A DNA stretch of 64,000 nucleotides. Origin: Halobaculum sp. XH14. GTDB lineage: Archaea; Halobacteriota; Halobacteria; Halobacteriales; Haloferacaceae. The stretch spans positions 620,001-684,000 of the forward strand of contig NZ_CP134949.1 of assembly GCF_032116555.1 (NCBI RefSeq). The letters are read 5' to 3'. The position numbers and the translations under genes were made by a program. Below are positions 7,230-15,913 of the stretch, piece after piece. The notes beneath the pieces are model-generated. The model was given only the letters and a program-made list of their open reading frames with translations, had not been told where the DNA came from and searched no databases. How positions within the stretch are numbered: the first letter of the stretch is position 1; each line of letters opens with the position of its first letter.

Positions 7230-8555
7230 TCAGCCGGTCGGATCCAGCGCGTCCCGGAGCGCGTCGGCCGCGAGTTTGAACGCCAGCGTCGTCCCCGCGA
7301 GCGCGACGACGCCGCTCGTCGCCACCCACCACTGGCTGGTGACGCCGAACTGGATGCCGGTGGCGATGAGTTCGCCCCACGAGGGCTGGTCGACGTCGTT
7401 CAGTTGCAGGTACGCGATGGCCGCCTCGGTGACGAGCAGCAGCGGGACCTGCTGGCCGAACGCCGTCACGATGCCGTGGGAGACGTTCGGGAGCACGTGC
7501 CGCCGGAGCCGATACCCCGGCGCGCCGCCGAGCGCCTGTGCGGCCCGGACGTACTCCTCGTCGCGGCGCTGTCTCGTTTCGGCGCGGACGACGCGCGCGA
7601 CGCCGCCCCACGAGAACAGCCCGAACACGAGCACGAGCATGAAGAGGCTCTTCTCGACGACGAGCACCAGCACGACGTACGCGACGATCGCGGGGATGGT
7701 CTGCTGGACGTCGACGTACCGGCTGAGGACGGCGTCGATCCGGCCGCCGTAGAAGCCGGCCGTCGCGCCGACGATCGCCCCCAGCGGGACGACGATGGCC
7801 GCGCTGATCACCGCCACGTACAGCGCGAGGCGGGTCCCCGCGACGAGCAGCGTCAGCACGTCGAAGCCCAGGCCGTCGGTGCCGAGCGGGTGCGCGAGCG
7901 AGCCCTGACAGCGGTCCCCGGTCACCTGCCCGGCACACGAGGCGATGCCGTCGGTGTCGACGCTCAGCCCGACCGGCGGCTGGCCGCCCAGAAGCGGGTC
8001 CGCGGACGGGCTGCCGACCAGCGGCGGGCCGACGACGCCGACGAGGAAGAACGCGGCGAGCGCGGCGAGCGCGAGCGTCGCGCCCGTGTCCTCGGAGAGC
8101 CGGTGCCAGTACCGCGCCGCGAGCTCCCGGTTCGGAACGAGCCGGCTGGCGAGCGTCCCCAGCAGCCACAGCGACGCGAGGAACAGCCAGTCCGACCGCG
8201 TCGGGTCCCACTCCCAGGCGGGCACGAGGTAGACGTGCACGACGAACGCGTCATAGCAGAACAGCGCCGCAAGCGCGAGCAGCGCGACCGCGGAGACGAC
8301 GGTGCGTGCCGGGAGGCCGGCGAGTCGCTTGCCCACGCCCCCCGGCTCCTCGGGACCCGTGGCGAGCTGGCCGAGCGAGCGCTCGTCCCGCTCGCGGAAC
8401 TCGGGGGACGCCTCGGCGTCGAACCCGTGGACGAACGTCCTGTTGCCCCTGCGGGCACCGTCCGAGGACGCTCCCGCGCCGCCGCTCCCGTCGCGGTCGC
8501 CCCCGTCGGTCACGGCGGGGCGAGTCGAGCGCCGGTCGTTGGGGTCCCGAGCCAC
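7230..8555 (-). CDS. DppC/OppC-like ABC transporter permease with N-terminal extension
   Basis: A 441-residue BPD_transp_1 permease of the peptide/nickel type. The ABC-contact EAA loop is YVRAAQALGG followed by HVLPN near residues 345-365. About 75 hydrophilic residues, three hydrophobic segments and a long external loop with two cysteines (SCAGQVTGDRC) precede the permease core, as in DppC-type proteins. It is transcribed away from a DppB-like gene across a 141-base gap. No ATPase or large binding protein gene is near, so the substrate and partners are unknown. Confidence 0.85.
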   Translation of the reverse strand: MARDPNDRRSTRPAVTDGGDRDGSGGAGASSDGARRGNRTFVHGFDAEASPEFRERDERSLGQLATGPEEPGGVGKRLAGLPARTVVSAVALLALAALFCYDAFVVHVYLVPAWEWDPTRSDWLFLASLWLLGTLASRLVPNRELAARYWHRLSEDTGATLALAALAAFFLVGVVGPPLVGSPSADPLLGGQPPVGLSVDTDGIASCAGQVTGDRCQGSLAHPLGTDGLGFDVLTLLVAGTRLALYVAVISAAIVVPLGAIVGATAGFYGGRIDAVLSRYVDVQQTIPAIVAYVVLVLVVEKSLFMLVLVFGLFSWGGVARVVRAETRQRRDEEYVRAAQALGGAPGYRLRRHVLPNVSHGIVTAFGQQVPLLLVTEAAIAYLQLNDVDQPSWGELIATGIQFGVTSQWWVATSGVVALAGTTLAFKLAADALRDALDPTG

Positions 8556-8696
8556 GTCGGCCCCGAGTCGGCCGCCGCTCGACCTAAAAGCGCCGATGGC
8601 TGAACTGCTCGTTTGAGCAAACCATTAGTAGCGACGGCGACCACTCCGGCCAGACGTGCTCGAACCGACTGACGGCCCGGAACGGAGCGGCTCGCC

Positions 8697-9662
8697 GTGA
8701 GGGGACGCCGGCTCCTCGTCCGCCTCGCCGAGGCGTGTCTCACGGTGTTCGTCGGGCTCACGGCCACGTTCGCCATCGTGACCGTCGCGCCGAACACGGC
8801 GGTCGAGGGCGCGGTCGCGAGCGCCTCGTTCGCCTCCGGCGGCGAGTTGAACGAGAGCGAACTGGCGGCGCTCCGGGAGACGTACCGCGCGGCACGCGGA
8901 CTCGACCGCCCGCTCTCGGCCCGCTACGTCGGGTACATGCTCCACATGGTCACGCTCCAGTGGGGCGTCTCCTTCAGCCTCGACGCGCCCGTGACCGCGC
9001 TGGTGGCCGACCGGATGGCGCGGACGCTCCGCTACGCGATTCCGGGGTTCCTCCTCGCGGTCGTGTTCGGCGTCACGGGCGGGCTCTACAGCACCGCGCG
9101 GGAGGGCACCCTCCGGGCCGCCGCGATCCGGGTGGGCGGGTATCTCGCGTTCGGGATCCCGAACTTCTGGATCGCCGGGGTGCTGCTGTGGGTGCTCGCG
9201 CTCCCGCCGGTCGCGGCCGCGCTCGGGCCTGCTTGGTGGCTCACGCGCTGGGCGTTCCCGGCGCTGCTGCTCGCGACGACGCTGTTCGCCAGCCAGCTCG
9301 CCTACACGCGCTCGGAGACCCGCGAGGTCGTCGGCGCGGACTTCGTCCGCTACCTCCACGCGAAGGGGCTCTCGGGACGAACGGTCGCGTTGCGGGTGCT
9401 CCGGAACGTCGTCGGCCCCATCGCGGCGCTGTTCGTCACGGACCTGCTCGCGGTGCTGGTCGTCGCCATCTACGTCATCGAGTTCGCGTTCGGCATCCCG
9501 GGGTTCGGCCGGCTCTCCTACGACGCGGCCATCGAGCGCGACATGCCGCTGCTGCTCGGGACGGCGGTCGTGGTGATCGTGATCGGCGTCCTCGGCAACC
9601 TCCTCAGCGACGTGATCGCCAGCGCTGCTGACCCGCGAACCAGGGAGGGGGGTGAGTCGTGA
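8697..9662 (+). CDS. DppB/OppB-like ABC transporter permease
   Basis: A 321-residue permease with a first helix (LAEACLTVFVGLTATFAIV), a DppB-like first external loop with LDRPLSARYVGYM and WGVSFS, and the EAA loop DFVRYLHAKGLSGRTVALRVLRN near residue 225. It should pair with the DppC-like protein encoded divergently. The start is a GTG; a stronger ATG is absent. Its stop codon overlaps the GTG start of the lipoprotein gene that follows, so the two are translationally coupled. The split divergent layout is unlike the usual dppBCDF order. Confidence 0.85.
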   Translation: MRGRRLLVRLAEACLTVFVGLTATFAIVTVAPNTAVEGAVASASFASGGELNESELAALRETYRAARGLDRPLSARYVGYMLHMVTLQWGVSFSLDAPVTALVADRMARTLRYAIPGFLLAVVFGVTGGLYSTAREGTLRAAAIRVGGYLAFGIPNFWIAGVLLWVLALPPVAAALGPAWWLTRWAFPALLLATTLFASQLAYTRSETREVVGADFVRYLHAKGLSGRTVALRVLRNVVGPIAALFVTDLLAVLVVAIYVIEFAFGIPGFGRLSYDAAIERDMPLLLGTAVVVIVIGVLGNLLSDVIASAADPRTREGGES

Positions 9663-10195
9663 CGAACCCGTCGCCCGCGACCGAGTCGACTGCCACGGAC
9701 GGACCACCGACGTCCCGACGCCGGTTCCTGTCCGCTGTCGCGGCGGCGGGCACCGCCGGCGTCGCGGGGCTGTCTGGCTGTCTCTCCGGCGCTCCCGAGG
9801 AGCCCGAGCGACCGTGGGTCGAGCGAACGGCGGGCGACCCGCCCGGAACCGTGGTCGAGGGTCGCGTCAGGCTCTCGCGGGGCCAGTACGCGACGATACC
9901 CCTCCGCTGGCCCGAAAGCGAGGGTCCGGCGAGCGTCTCGGGGACGATGACCGAGCGACTCTCGCTCCCGTTCGACGTGTTCACGTTCGGGCCCGACGCG
10001 CTCGCGGCGTACACGGAGGGGAGCGAGGCCGACGGGCTGTCGTCGCTCTCCGAGTCCGGGACGACGCGGGCCATGTTCCGGGACGTGCGACTCGCCCACG
10101 GCGAGTACGCGATGGTCGTGGACAACACGCGCTTTGGCGGCGAGCCGGGGTACGACGAGATCTCGGTGTCGGTGTCCGTGGAACTGGAGTACTGA
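9659..10195 (+). CDS. Tat-exported lipoprotein of unknown function
   Basis: A 178-residue protein with a twin-arginine signal (SRRRFLSAVAAAG) and a lipobox LSGC at about residue 41, so it is exported folded and lipid-anchored outside the membrane. The mature part is a small beta-rich domain. It is far too short for a peptide-binding SBP_bac_5 protein. The GTG start overlaps the stop of the DppB-like permease by four bases, which ties it to that transporter. A role as accessory or ligand-capture subunit is inference. Confidence 0.8.
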   Translation: MTNPSPATESTATDGPPTSRRRFLSAVAAAGTAGVAGLSGCLSGAPEEPERPWVERTAGDPPGTVVEGRVRLSRGQYATIPLRWPESEGPASVSGTMTERLSLPFDVFTFGPDALAAYTEGSEADGLSSLSESGTTRAMFRDVRLAHGEYAMVVDNTRFGGEPGYDEISVSVSVELEY

Positions 10196-10280
10196 GTGCC
10201 GTCGTGCGTGGACCGGTCGGAACGGACCCGGGAACGACGACCACGTCCGGACCGATCGGATCACCCGCGCGGGACGAGGC

Positions 10281-10610
10281 TCAGAACGACTCGTTCTCGC
10301 TCTCGCCGACGCCCTCCCGCGTGTCGTTGGAGACGCCCCGATCCGAGTAGCGCTGTCGACCGACCGACTCGCTGGGCATGTGGTTGAGCGCCATCTGGCG
10401 GACCTCCCGGGTCGACTCGAAGGTGTCCTCGCCCATCGGGCCGAACAGCTCGGCGACCGTGATGGGGCCGGCGTTCGTCCGGCGGAACTCCCTGTCGCCG
10501 TGCTCGTCGATGAGTTCGTCGGCGGAGACCGGATACGAGAGTTCCTCGAGCGCGGCGTTGACGTCGACGAAGTCGACTCCCTCCTCCCGGTCGGTGTCCT
10601 CCCTGGCCAT
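10281..10610 (-). CDS. DUF5789-like haloarchaeal protein, paralogue 1
   Basis: A 109-residue acidic cytoplasmic protein. Conserved segments are EGVDFVDVNAALEELSYPVSA, DELIDEHGDREF, FESTREVRQMALNHMPSESVGR and YSDRG. A second copy at 48848-49177 shares each of these blocks in the same order, so this is a real family; the DUF5789 name is from memory. No function is known. The ATG sits 24-31 bases from a TATA-like GTTACACC on the coding strand. Confidence 0.8.
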   Translation of the reverse strand: MAREDTDREEGVDFVDVNAALEELSYPVSADELIDEHGDREFRRTNAGPITVAELFGPMGEDTFESTREVRQMALNHMPSESVGRQRYSDRGVSNDTREGVGESENESF

Positions 10611-11095
10611 ACGCCACGTTCGGCCGCCGAGGTGTAACCGGTTGTCACCAGTCCGTGCCCAGTCGGTGCCGCCTTTGATTGGTCACTGGCGGTGGACGTG
10701 TGTTCCTCGTCGGGCCGGTTGGGAGTGGTTCGGAGTTGGGTCAGTGGGTCTCGGGACCCGGACTCTCGGTAGCGGATGACGCTTGACGGCCCACACTCCA
10801 CGATTCATCAGAAGGTACGAGCGGTAGCTCGGGATTCGGGACCGACGACCGGCGGGACGTTCGCGGCGTTCAAGGGGGGTAATGGAATAAATCATGAAAC
10901 TCCACGAGGCGCTAATCGAATACGTGAGCGCCGATCCCGAGGACAAAGAACTCGGGACAATGATTGTTTCGAACGGCGATGGGAGCTAACGGAGTTGATT
11001 CGGCAGTAGTTATATTTCGGCAATCCGTTCCAGCGAAAACCTGACTACTGAGCCCATTGCAATGAGCTTCTGAAAATCAAGACCGATGTGCGAAG
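10611..11095. other. sparse region at the edge of a lower-GC island
   Basis: This 485-base gap contains the promoter of the DUF5789-like gene at its left end, a possible 31-codon gene at 10894-10989, and AT-richer sequence from about 10880 onward. The longer open frames on either strand lack typical haloarchaeal codon use and are not called. Confidence 0.5.
10894..10989 (+). CDS. possible 31-residue protein
   Basis: The ATG at 10894 opens a 31-codon frame reading MKLHEALIEYVSADPEDKEL and then GTMIVSNGDGS. The amphipathic N-terminal helix followed by an acidic turn looks protein-like, and codon use is sensible. There is a G-rich stretch about 16 bases upstream but no well-placed Shine-Dalgarno sequence. 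It may be an intact small protein or the start of a truncated gene in the lower-GC island. No family is recognised. Confidence 0.3.
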   Translation: MKLHEALIEYVSADPEDKELGTMIVSNGDGS

Positions 11096-11557
11096 TTAGT
11101 TAACTTCGTATTCGGTCAGAACGCTGGAACTGCTGCCGTCGTCAGATTCCCAGATTACGTCGATCGAGTCGCCAGACTCAAATGCGTCGTCGTTACCATC
11201 AGTTTGTCCACTGTGGAAGGTTACCGATGATCCTGCCGTGATCTCCCCGTCAGTGTTTGACCAGTCACTAGCAGTTTGGGACGGGCTATTTGACGCCGTA
11301 ACACTGAACTCGACGTTTGAGTCCTGGAAGGTGTCTCCACCAGTGTGTTGGAGAGTAACTGTAATGTCACCAGCACTAGAACCAGATTGGGTCCATTCGT
11401 ACGTAGCCTGCGGGCTCGTTTGATTGAGTCCCTGACCGAGGCCAAGGACGAACGTGCCGATGACGGCCGCGAGGATTACCGTGATAGCGACCATCAATAT
11501 CACCCCAATCACTGGGCTCACCGCGCGTTCGTCTGCGAGTAGCTTTGTGAGTTTCAT
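11096..11557 (-). CDS. type IV pilin (archaeal PilA-like)
   Basis: A 153-residue pilin. After a short charged leader ([11 protein letters not shown]) comes the haloarchaeal pilin H-domain [20 protein letters not shown], which is both the class III signal and the core of the filament helix. The C-terminal part is a Ser/Thr/Asp-rich beta domain. It should be cut by a prepilin peptidase and assembled into adhesion pili. The ATG at 11557 is chosen because GGAGG lies eight bases upstream; a TTG at 11572 would include that site. GC content is clearly lower than that of most neighbours. Confidence 0.9.
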   Translation of the reverse strand: MKLTKLLADERAVSPVIGVILMVAITVILAAVIGTFVLGLGQGLNQTSPQATYEWTQSGSSAGDITVTLQHTGGDTFQDSNVEFSVTASNSPSQTASDWSNTDGEITAGSSVTFHSGQTDGNDDAFESGDSIDVIWESDDGSSSSVLTEYEVN

Positions 11558-11631
11558 TGTTTTATCCTCCAACCAGGCTGTCAGCTGCTCTGAATGTTGC
11601 TGGTTGGTTAGTTACGAAGGCTGAACCGACC

Positions 11632-11641
11632 ATAATATATT
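11632..11641 (-). promoter_or_regulatory. TATA box for the pilin gene
   Basis: cataatatat on the plus strand gives AATATATTATG on the coding strand, the strongest TATA match in the window. It lies about 75 bases upstream of the pilin ATG, leaving a leader of roughly 50 bases that ends with a GGAGG ribosome binding site. This differs from the leaderless style of most neighbours. Confidence 0.6.
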
Positions 11642-11655
11642 GCTCGGTTAAATTA

Positions 11656-11988
11656 TCACAATTTGTATTTAGCGTCTCCCGTGGACTGAAACCGCCGATC
11701 AAAATAGACGAGTTCGATTGTTTCTCCTCCGACATTTACCCGAGCGTATTCCGGAAGTGCTTCTCCGGTGCTTGGAGGAAGATGGTCAGGTATGGAAGCG
11801 ACTTGGATAGACGGGCTAGCAAATTCTCCTATTCCCGTCCCCGCGCGGGATGTCCGAGAAGCTGCTGATCCGGGCGAGCCATATGCGGATTCATCCAAAT
11901 TCAGCCCTGTTTGTTTACCAAACTGGTGGCGGATAAACCGAGTCAAGAATCCCCCAGTTCCAACATACCGGATTCGACCCCTCGGCAC
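11656..11988 (-). CDS. possible hypothetical protein upstream of the pilin
   Basis: An open frame on the same strand as the pilin, ending 98 bases before its start. The last 35 residues (EALPEYARVNVGGETIELV, then YFDRRFQSTGDAKYKL) look protein-like. There is no ATG after the tRNA gene; a GTG at 11988 is the best start and gives 110 residues. The frame is open further upstream, but only by running through tRNA-Pro. It may be a decayed or truncated gene beside the tRNA. No family is recognised. Confidence 0.25.
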   Translation of the reverse strand: MPRGRIRYVGTGGFLTRFIRHQFGKQTGLNLDESAYGSPGSAASRTSRAGTGIGEFASPSIQVASIPDHLPPSTGEALPEYARVNVGGETIELVYFDRRFQSTGDAKYKL

Positions 11989-12070
11989 CGAGATGGGCCA
12001 CCATGCCCACCACCTCCGTGCCGCCTGGTGGCAGTTACACTGCCACGGTTGATCTCTTTCAGAATCGAAG

Positions 12071-12141
12071 TGGGACCGCTGAGACTCGAACTCAGGTCCT
12101 ACCGACCCCATCGGCAGAGGATACCACTACCCTACGGTCCC
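12071..12141 (-). tRNA. tRNA-Pro (anticodon GGG)
   Basis: A 71-base cloverleaf folds on the minus strand: acceptor GGGACCG with CGGTCCC, anticodon stem TGCCG with CGGTA (one G-T pair), seven-base loop ATGGGGT, and T arm CTGAG-TTCGAGT-CTCAG. T33 precedes anticodon GGG (12107-12109), which reads proline codons CCC and CCU. The discriminator is A and no CCA is encoded. A TATA-like TTAA lies 28-31 bases upstream of the 5' end. There is no intron. Confidence 0.93.
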
Positions 12142-12168
12142 GCGTTTCAACAAAATCGAGGCCCGCGG

Positions 12169-12172
12169 TTAA
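12169..12172 (-). promoter_or_regulatory. TATA-like box for tRNA-Pro
   Basis: TTAA (coding strand CTTAACC) lies 28-31 bases upstream of the first base of the tRNA, the usual archaeal spacing for direct initiation at or near the mature 5' end. Confidence 0.5.
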
Positions 12173-12247
12173 GCGCTTCGTTTCGGCCGACCCGCCGTCG
12201 GCCGACTTGACGGGGACGACCACCGGACCACAGGGGGACTCGCCGCC

Positions 12248-13336
12248 TCACTCCCCGTCCTCCTCGCGCGGCACCACGAGGTCGCCGTCGTCCCGCACGG
12301 CCATGCTCGCCACCGGCCCTCCCTCGTAGACGGCTATCCCCTCGCGTCGCCCGATGACGTAACCGTCGTACGCCGACTCGACGGTGTCCAGCACCTCGCC
12401 GTGGGGCGAGCACACGTCGGCGACGACTTCCCCCTCCGACACTGCGTCGCCCGCTTCGACGCGATGTCGAACCAGCCCCGCCGTCTCCGATCGCGGGCCG
12501 ACGAAGCGCCGGACCGGGAACTCGACCGGGGCGTCCGGGACGCCGACGCCCGGCCGCGCGACGCCGTCCGGAACCGAATCGAGCAGACCGAACTCGACCG
12601 CGACCGCGAACGTCCCCGCGACGCCCGCGGCGCGTGCGTCCTCCTCGACGACGCTGTGGCCGCCCAGTTCCGCCGTGAACGCCGGAATCCCGGCGGTGTT
12701 GAGCGCCGCGCCGGCCGTCGAGCGCTGGAGCGACTGGTCGAGGTACTCCCCCGCGGGATACTCGGTGAGCACCGGGAGGCCGAACGCCTCGACCATCCGG
12801 TCGAGATCCGTCGCGAGCGACTCGGCCTCCTCAGCCGTCCGGTTCCGGCCGTACAGCACCCGGTCGCGGATGGCGAACGGCACCGACCCGATCTGTGCGG
12901 TGTGGCAGTCGACGAGCAGGTCCGCCGAGTCGCTGACGGCCTCGAACAGCCGGGCGTCGATCCGCTCCTGCGTCTCGGGCGGGCGCGAGGAGTCGCGTTC
13001 GAGGTCCGGGAAGTAGCGGTTCGGGTCCTCGTCGCCGTAGTAGGTGGTGCGCTCGTTCCGCCGGAGACCGGCCGGGCTGACGACGTGGACCACGACGAGT
13101 GCCCCGACGAATTCGTCCGCGTGTTCCCGGGCCGTCCGTGCAACGTCCTGTGCGACCGCGACGCCCGTGGCCTCGTCGCCGGTGACCCACAGCGTCGGCC
13201 CCGCGGCCGCGCCGTTGACGACCGTGATCGGCAGTCGCTCCTCCCCGCCGGTCGGGAGCCCCGTCACCGGGAGCCAGCCGTCCGCGACCGCGCCGGACGC
13301 CGCGCTCGCGGTGCCGACGTCGATGGATTCGGTCAT
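12248..13336 (-). CDS. succinylglutamate desuccinylase/aspartoacylase family protein
   Basis: A 362-residue AstE/AspA-type zinc carboxypeptidase-like protein. VTGDEATGV replaces the usual GxHGxE region, LLVDCHTA supplies a metal or catalytic site, and FTAELGG carries the conserved glutamate. The C-terminal third is a barrel-sandwich domain ([21 protein letters not shown]) as in other members of this branch. The substrate is not known. The family works on N-acyl amino acids or related amides. The frame is open to 13573, but the ATG at 13336 matches the family start. The weakened first zinc motif is notable. Confidence 0.8.
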   Translation of the reverse strand: MTESIDVGTASAASGAVADGWLPVTGLPTGGEERLPITVVNGAAAGPTLWVTGDEATGVAVAQDVARTAREHADEFVGALVVVHVVSPAGLRRNERTTYYGDEDPNRYFPDLERDSSRPPETQERIDARLFEAVSDSADLLVDCHTAQIGSVPFAIRDRVLYGRNRTAEEAESLATDLDRMVEAFGLPVLTEYPAGEYLDQSLQRSTAGAALNTAGIPAFTAELGGHSVVEEDARAAGVAGTFAVAVEFGLLDSVPDGVARPGVGVPDAPVEFPVRRFVGPRSETAGLVRHRVEAGDAVSEGEVVADVCSPHGEVLDTVESAYDGYVIGRREGIAVYEGGPVASMAVRDDGDLVVPREEDGE

Positions 13337-13427
13337 GGCGGGGAGTCGCAGGTGTCGGAGAAAAAGTCCCGTCAGCCGGAAACCGCGGTTCGGCGACGCA
13401 CCGCAGGTGCCGGACCTCGGCGCTCGG

Positions 13428-14345
13428 TCAGACGAGTACGCGCTCCAGGGAGACGACCTCCCCCGACTCCGCGTCCGGGTCGTCGACGAGCGTGCCGAGA
13501 CAGATCGCCGAGCCGTTCGGCGCGTAGCAGGCGACGAGGTCGCCGTCGGTCGGCACCGCGTCGGACGAGTCACCCTCGGACGCGGCGTCGGGCGGGCGTT
13601 CGGGCCCGGCGACGTCGATGACGCCCGGCGCGTACACCGGCGCGCCGTCGGCGACCTGGGCGGCCGCGCTCTCGGCGATCGTCACCCGCGGAAGGTGGGT
13701 GAGCGCCCGTTCGGCAGGGACGACGACCTCGCGGAGCAAGGACTCGTCCCCGTCCTCGCGCTGGAACGCCAGGCCGTCAGCGAGGTCCTGCAGCGTCCGG
13801 AGGTCGCGGTCGTCGAACGGGTCGGTCGCGGTTCGTCGGAGGTGGCCCATGTGCCCGCCGGTGCCGATAGCGAGCCCCAGGTCGTGACAGAGCTTCCGGA
13901 CGTAGGTCCCCGACTCACAGCGGATTCCGAGCAGCACCTGCCGCTCGGTGCGGTCGAGCACGTCGAGGTCGTACACCTCGCGGGTCCGGAGGCGGCGCGA
14001 GACGGCGGACTTGCGCGGCGGCTTCTGGTAGAGTTCGCCCTCGAACTCCGCGACGACCGTTTCGAGGTCGGCGGGCGCGCGGCCGTGGAGTTCCAGCACG
14101 GCGACGTACTCCTTGGCACCCTCGAGGAACACCTGCGCGAGTCGCGTCGCGTCCCCGAGCAGGACGGGCAGACAGCCCGTCACCTTCGGGTCGAGCGTTC
14201 CGGCGTGGGCCGCCCGCTCGACGTCGGCCATGTCCCGAACCCACGCGCTCACCTGGTGGGCCGACGGGCCGGCGGGCTTGTCGAGGTTCACGACGCCGAA
14301 CGAGAGGAGTTCGTCGACGGACCGGTGCTCGGGGGCGGCGCGCAT
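13428..14345 (-). CDS. truB: tRNA/rRNA pseudouridine synthase Cbf5 (TruB family)
   Basis: A 305-residue archaeal Cbf5. The catalytic aspartate is in [11 protein letters not shown] near residue 51; [13 protein letters not shown] near 145 and GHMGHLRRT near 165 are further TruB motifs. A C-terminal PUA domain follows, interrupted by an acidic insert ([19 protein letters not shown]). In archaea it acts with H/ACA guide RNPs on rRNA and also at tRNA U55. It begins three bases after the cytidylate kinase stop, forming the common archaeal cmk-truB pair. Confidence 0.93.
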   Translation of the reverse strand: MRAAPEHRSVDELLSFGVVNLDKPAGPSAHQVSAWVRDMADVERAAHAGTLDPKVTGCLPVLLGDATRLAQVFLEGAKEYVAVLELHGRAPADLETVVAEFEGELYQKPPRKSAVSRRLRTREVYDLDVLDRTERQVLLGIRCESGTYVRKLCHDLGLAIGTGGHMGHLRRTATDPFDDRDLRTLQDLADGLAFQREDGDESLLREVVVPAERALTHLPRVTIAESAAAQVADGAPVYAPGVIDVAGPERPPDAASEGDSSDAVPTDGDLVACYAPNGSAICLGTLVDDPDAESGEVVSLERVLV

Positions 14346-14348
14346 GGG

Positions 14349-14927
14349 TCAGAAGTCGTAGTGGACGCCCTCGACGGGGGCCTTCCCTTCGTCGGTGTTC
14401 GGGTCGTAGGAGTCGATGGCGGTCGTCAACATCCCCAGCACGCCCTCGGGCGACCAGCGCGCGGTGTTGTAGGAGATGTCGTAGATGGTGAGGTCGTCGA
14501 TGCGGATGTCGTAGTACTCCTCGTAGCGCTTCGCCTCGCTGGACTCGCGTCGTTTCGTCTCCTCGCGCACCCGGTCGATGGGCTTGTCCTCGCGGTCGGA
14601 GATGCGCTCACAGCGGATCTCCAGGGGCGCGTCGAGCCAGATGCGGATGTCGGCGTGCTCGGCGGCGAGCCACCCGGCGAGCCGGGATTCGAGCAGGACG
14701 TCGTCACGCTCGACGGCGACGTCGCGGAGCCGTCGGTCGAGGTCGCGGTCGATCTCCTCGTCCTCCTCGGCGAGTTCGTTGAACTCGACGGGGGACATGT
14801 CGTTCTCGGCGGCGAGTTCGCGGAAGATGTCGCCGCCGGAGACGTGCTCCAGCCGGAAGGCCTCCGCGAGCGCCGCGGCCGTCGTGCTCTTCCCGCTGCC
14901 CGGCGGGCCGGAGACGGTGATCAACAT
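14349..14927 (-). CDS. cmk: archaeal (d)CMP kinase
   Basis: A 192-residue nucleotide kinase with P-loop GPPGSGKST at residues 7-15 and an archaeal-type short CMP lid. [11 protein letters not shown] and a basic segment [22 protein letters not shown] form the CMP-binding and lid parts. It phosphorylates CMP and dCMP with ATP. The frame is open far upstream, but the ATG at 14927 gives the correct P-loop position. The pseudouridine synthase gene follows after three bases. Confidence 0.92.
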   Translation of the reverse strand: MLITVSGPPGSGKSTTAAALAEAFRLEHVSGGDIFRELAAENDMSPVEFNELAEEDEEIDRDLDRRLRDVAVERDDVLLESRLAGWLAAEHADIRIWLDAPLEIRCERISDREDKPIDRVREETKRRESSEAKRYEEYYDIRIDDLTIYDISYNTARWSPEGVLGMLTTAIDSYDPNTDEGKAPVEGVHYDF

Positions 14928-15100
14928 ATCACGTCTCGGCCCGTGGGGCGCTTGAAGGTGTCCATGTTTCCGGCGGTGTGCGGGCGCCTGACGGGGGCGG
15001 GTCGGCTGGTTCGGTGGCGGCGATCTGGTAGTTCGGTGACGGTGGTCGGGTGGTTCGCTGACGGTGACCGAAGGGAGTCGGTGCCAGTTACGCCCCGCCC

Positions 15101-15682
15101 CTACTCGTCGGTCTCGTCGTCCCGACTCGCCAGCCCCGCCAGGTGGCCCGCCTGCTCGGTGATGATCTCCTCGCTTCCCAGCCTCGCGGCGTTCTCGCTG
15201 CCGGGGAGACAGAACACCGGGACGTCGCCGGCGATGCCGGCGGTCGCGCGGGTCGCCACGACCGTCGTTCCGATCTCCTCGCGCGACATCGCCCGGAACA
15301 GTTCCCCGAAGCCCGGAAGGGCCTTGTCCAGCAGCGGCTCGACGGCCTCGACGGTCACGTCGTCGGGCGTGACGCCCGTCCCGCCCGTGGTGACGACGCA
15401 GTCGACGTCCTCGCGGTCCACGAGGTTGTTGACCGCCCCCTGCACGCCGTCGTACTCGTCCCGGACGAGTTCCCTGGTCGCGACCGTCCCGTTCGCGTCC
15501 TCGACGGCCGCCACGATGGCGTCGCCGGCCGGATCGTCCTCGAGGCTCCGCGAGGAGGAGACGGTCACGACGGCGTAGCCGACCGATTCGACGTCGTGTG
15601 CGTGGTGGTGTTCGTGGTCGTTCGTCGATCCGTGGCCGTGTTCGGTTTCGTGGTCCCCCTCGTGGTCGGCGTGCTCGCTCAT
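15101..15682 (-). CDS. moaB: MoaB/Mog-like molybdenum cofactor protein with His-rich N-terminus
   Basis: A 193-residue MoCF_biosynth domain protein: [14 protein letters not shown] (about residue 96) is the MPT-binding motif, followed by [14 protein letters not shown] and CLPGS. MoaB/MogA proteins adenylylate molybdopterin before metal insertion. The first 30 residues are an unusual His/Asp/Glu-rich stretch ([15 protein letters not shown] and HEHHHAHD), probably a metal-binding tail. It is a monocistronic minus-strand gene with a TATA-like box 24-29 bases upstream. No other moa genes are near. Confidence 0.9.
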   Translation of the reverse strand: MSEHADHEGDHETEHGHGSTNDHEHHHAHDVESVGYAVVTVSSSRSLEDDPAGDAIVAAVEDANGTVATRELVRDEYDGVQGAVNNLVDREDVDCVVTTGGTGVTPDDVTVEAVEPLLDKALPGFGELFRAMSREEIGTTVVATRATAGIAGDVPVFCLPGSENAARLGSEEIITEQAGHLAGLASRDDETDE

Positions 15683-15705
15683 GGCCGGCGGTTCGGCGGG
15701 GGTGC

Positions 15706-15711
15706 ACTAAA
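15706..15711 (-). promoter_or_regulatory. TATA-like box for moaB
   Basis: actaaa (coding strand TTTAGT) lies 24-29 bases upstream of the moaB ATG at 15682. Confidence 0.5.
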
Positions 15712-15913
15712 GGGGCGGCGTCGAGTCGGCCTTTCGGGCTCTGTCCCCGGTTCAGCGACCACCTCGAAATCCCCCTGCCGTCGGGTTCTCGGTGTGCTGT
15801 CTTCCGATTCGAATAACAAAACTGACGGAACTAACTGAGCCCGATCCAGACGGAAGCGACAGACGCGGTTCCCAAACCGGAGGCGGTTTCACGCGGCGAC
15901 GCGCCACCCCGGT

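Larger units (their letters stand above)
11558..12070. other. lower-GC intergenic stretch between pilin and tRNA-Pro
   Basis: Apart from the pilin promoter and the doubtful frame 11656-11988, this 513-base region shows no gene. Its base composition differs from the flanking GC-rich DNA, and it abuts the 3' end of a tRNA gene, a common integration target. No integrase or repeat of the tRNA end was found inside the window. Confidence 0.4.

Noticed and set aside
10776-11009. 77-codon plus-strand frame
   Set aside because: No ribosome binding site at the right place, no family and poor codon use. The 31-codon frame in another phase looks more protein-like.
11949-11990. T-arm-like sequence ggattcgacccctcgg near tRNA-Pro, considered as a second tRNA
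   Set aside because: No acceptor, D or anticodon stem can be built around it. Only tRNA-Pro at 12071-12141 folds.
12003-12329. Plus-strand frame beginning MPTTSVPPGGSYTATVDL
   Set aside because: The first residues look pilin-like, but the frame then runs antisense through tRNA-Pro and the AstE-like gene, so it cannot be real as a whole.
13044-15578. Open frame of 844 codons on the plus strand
   Set aside because: It is opposite truB, cmk and moaB, which are all supported by clear motifs. Composition is that of an antisense frame.
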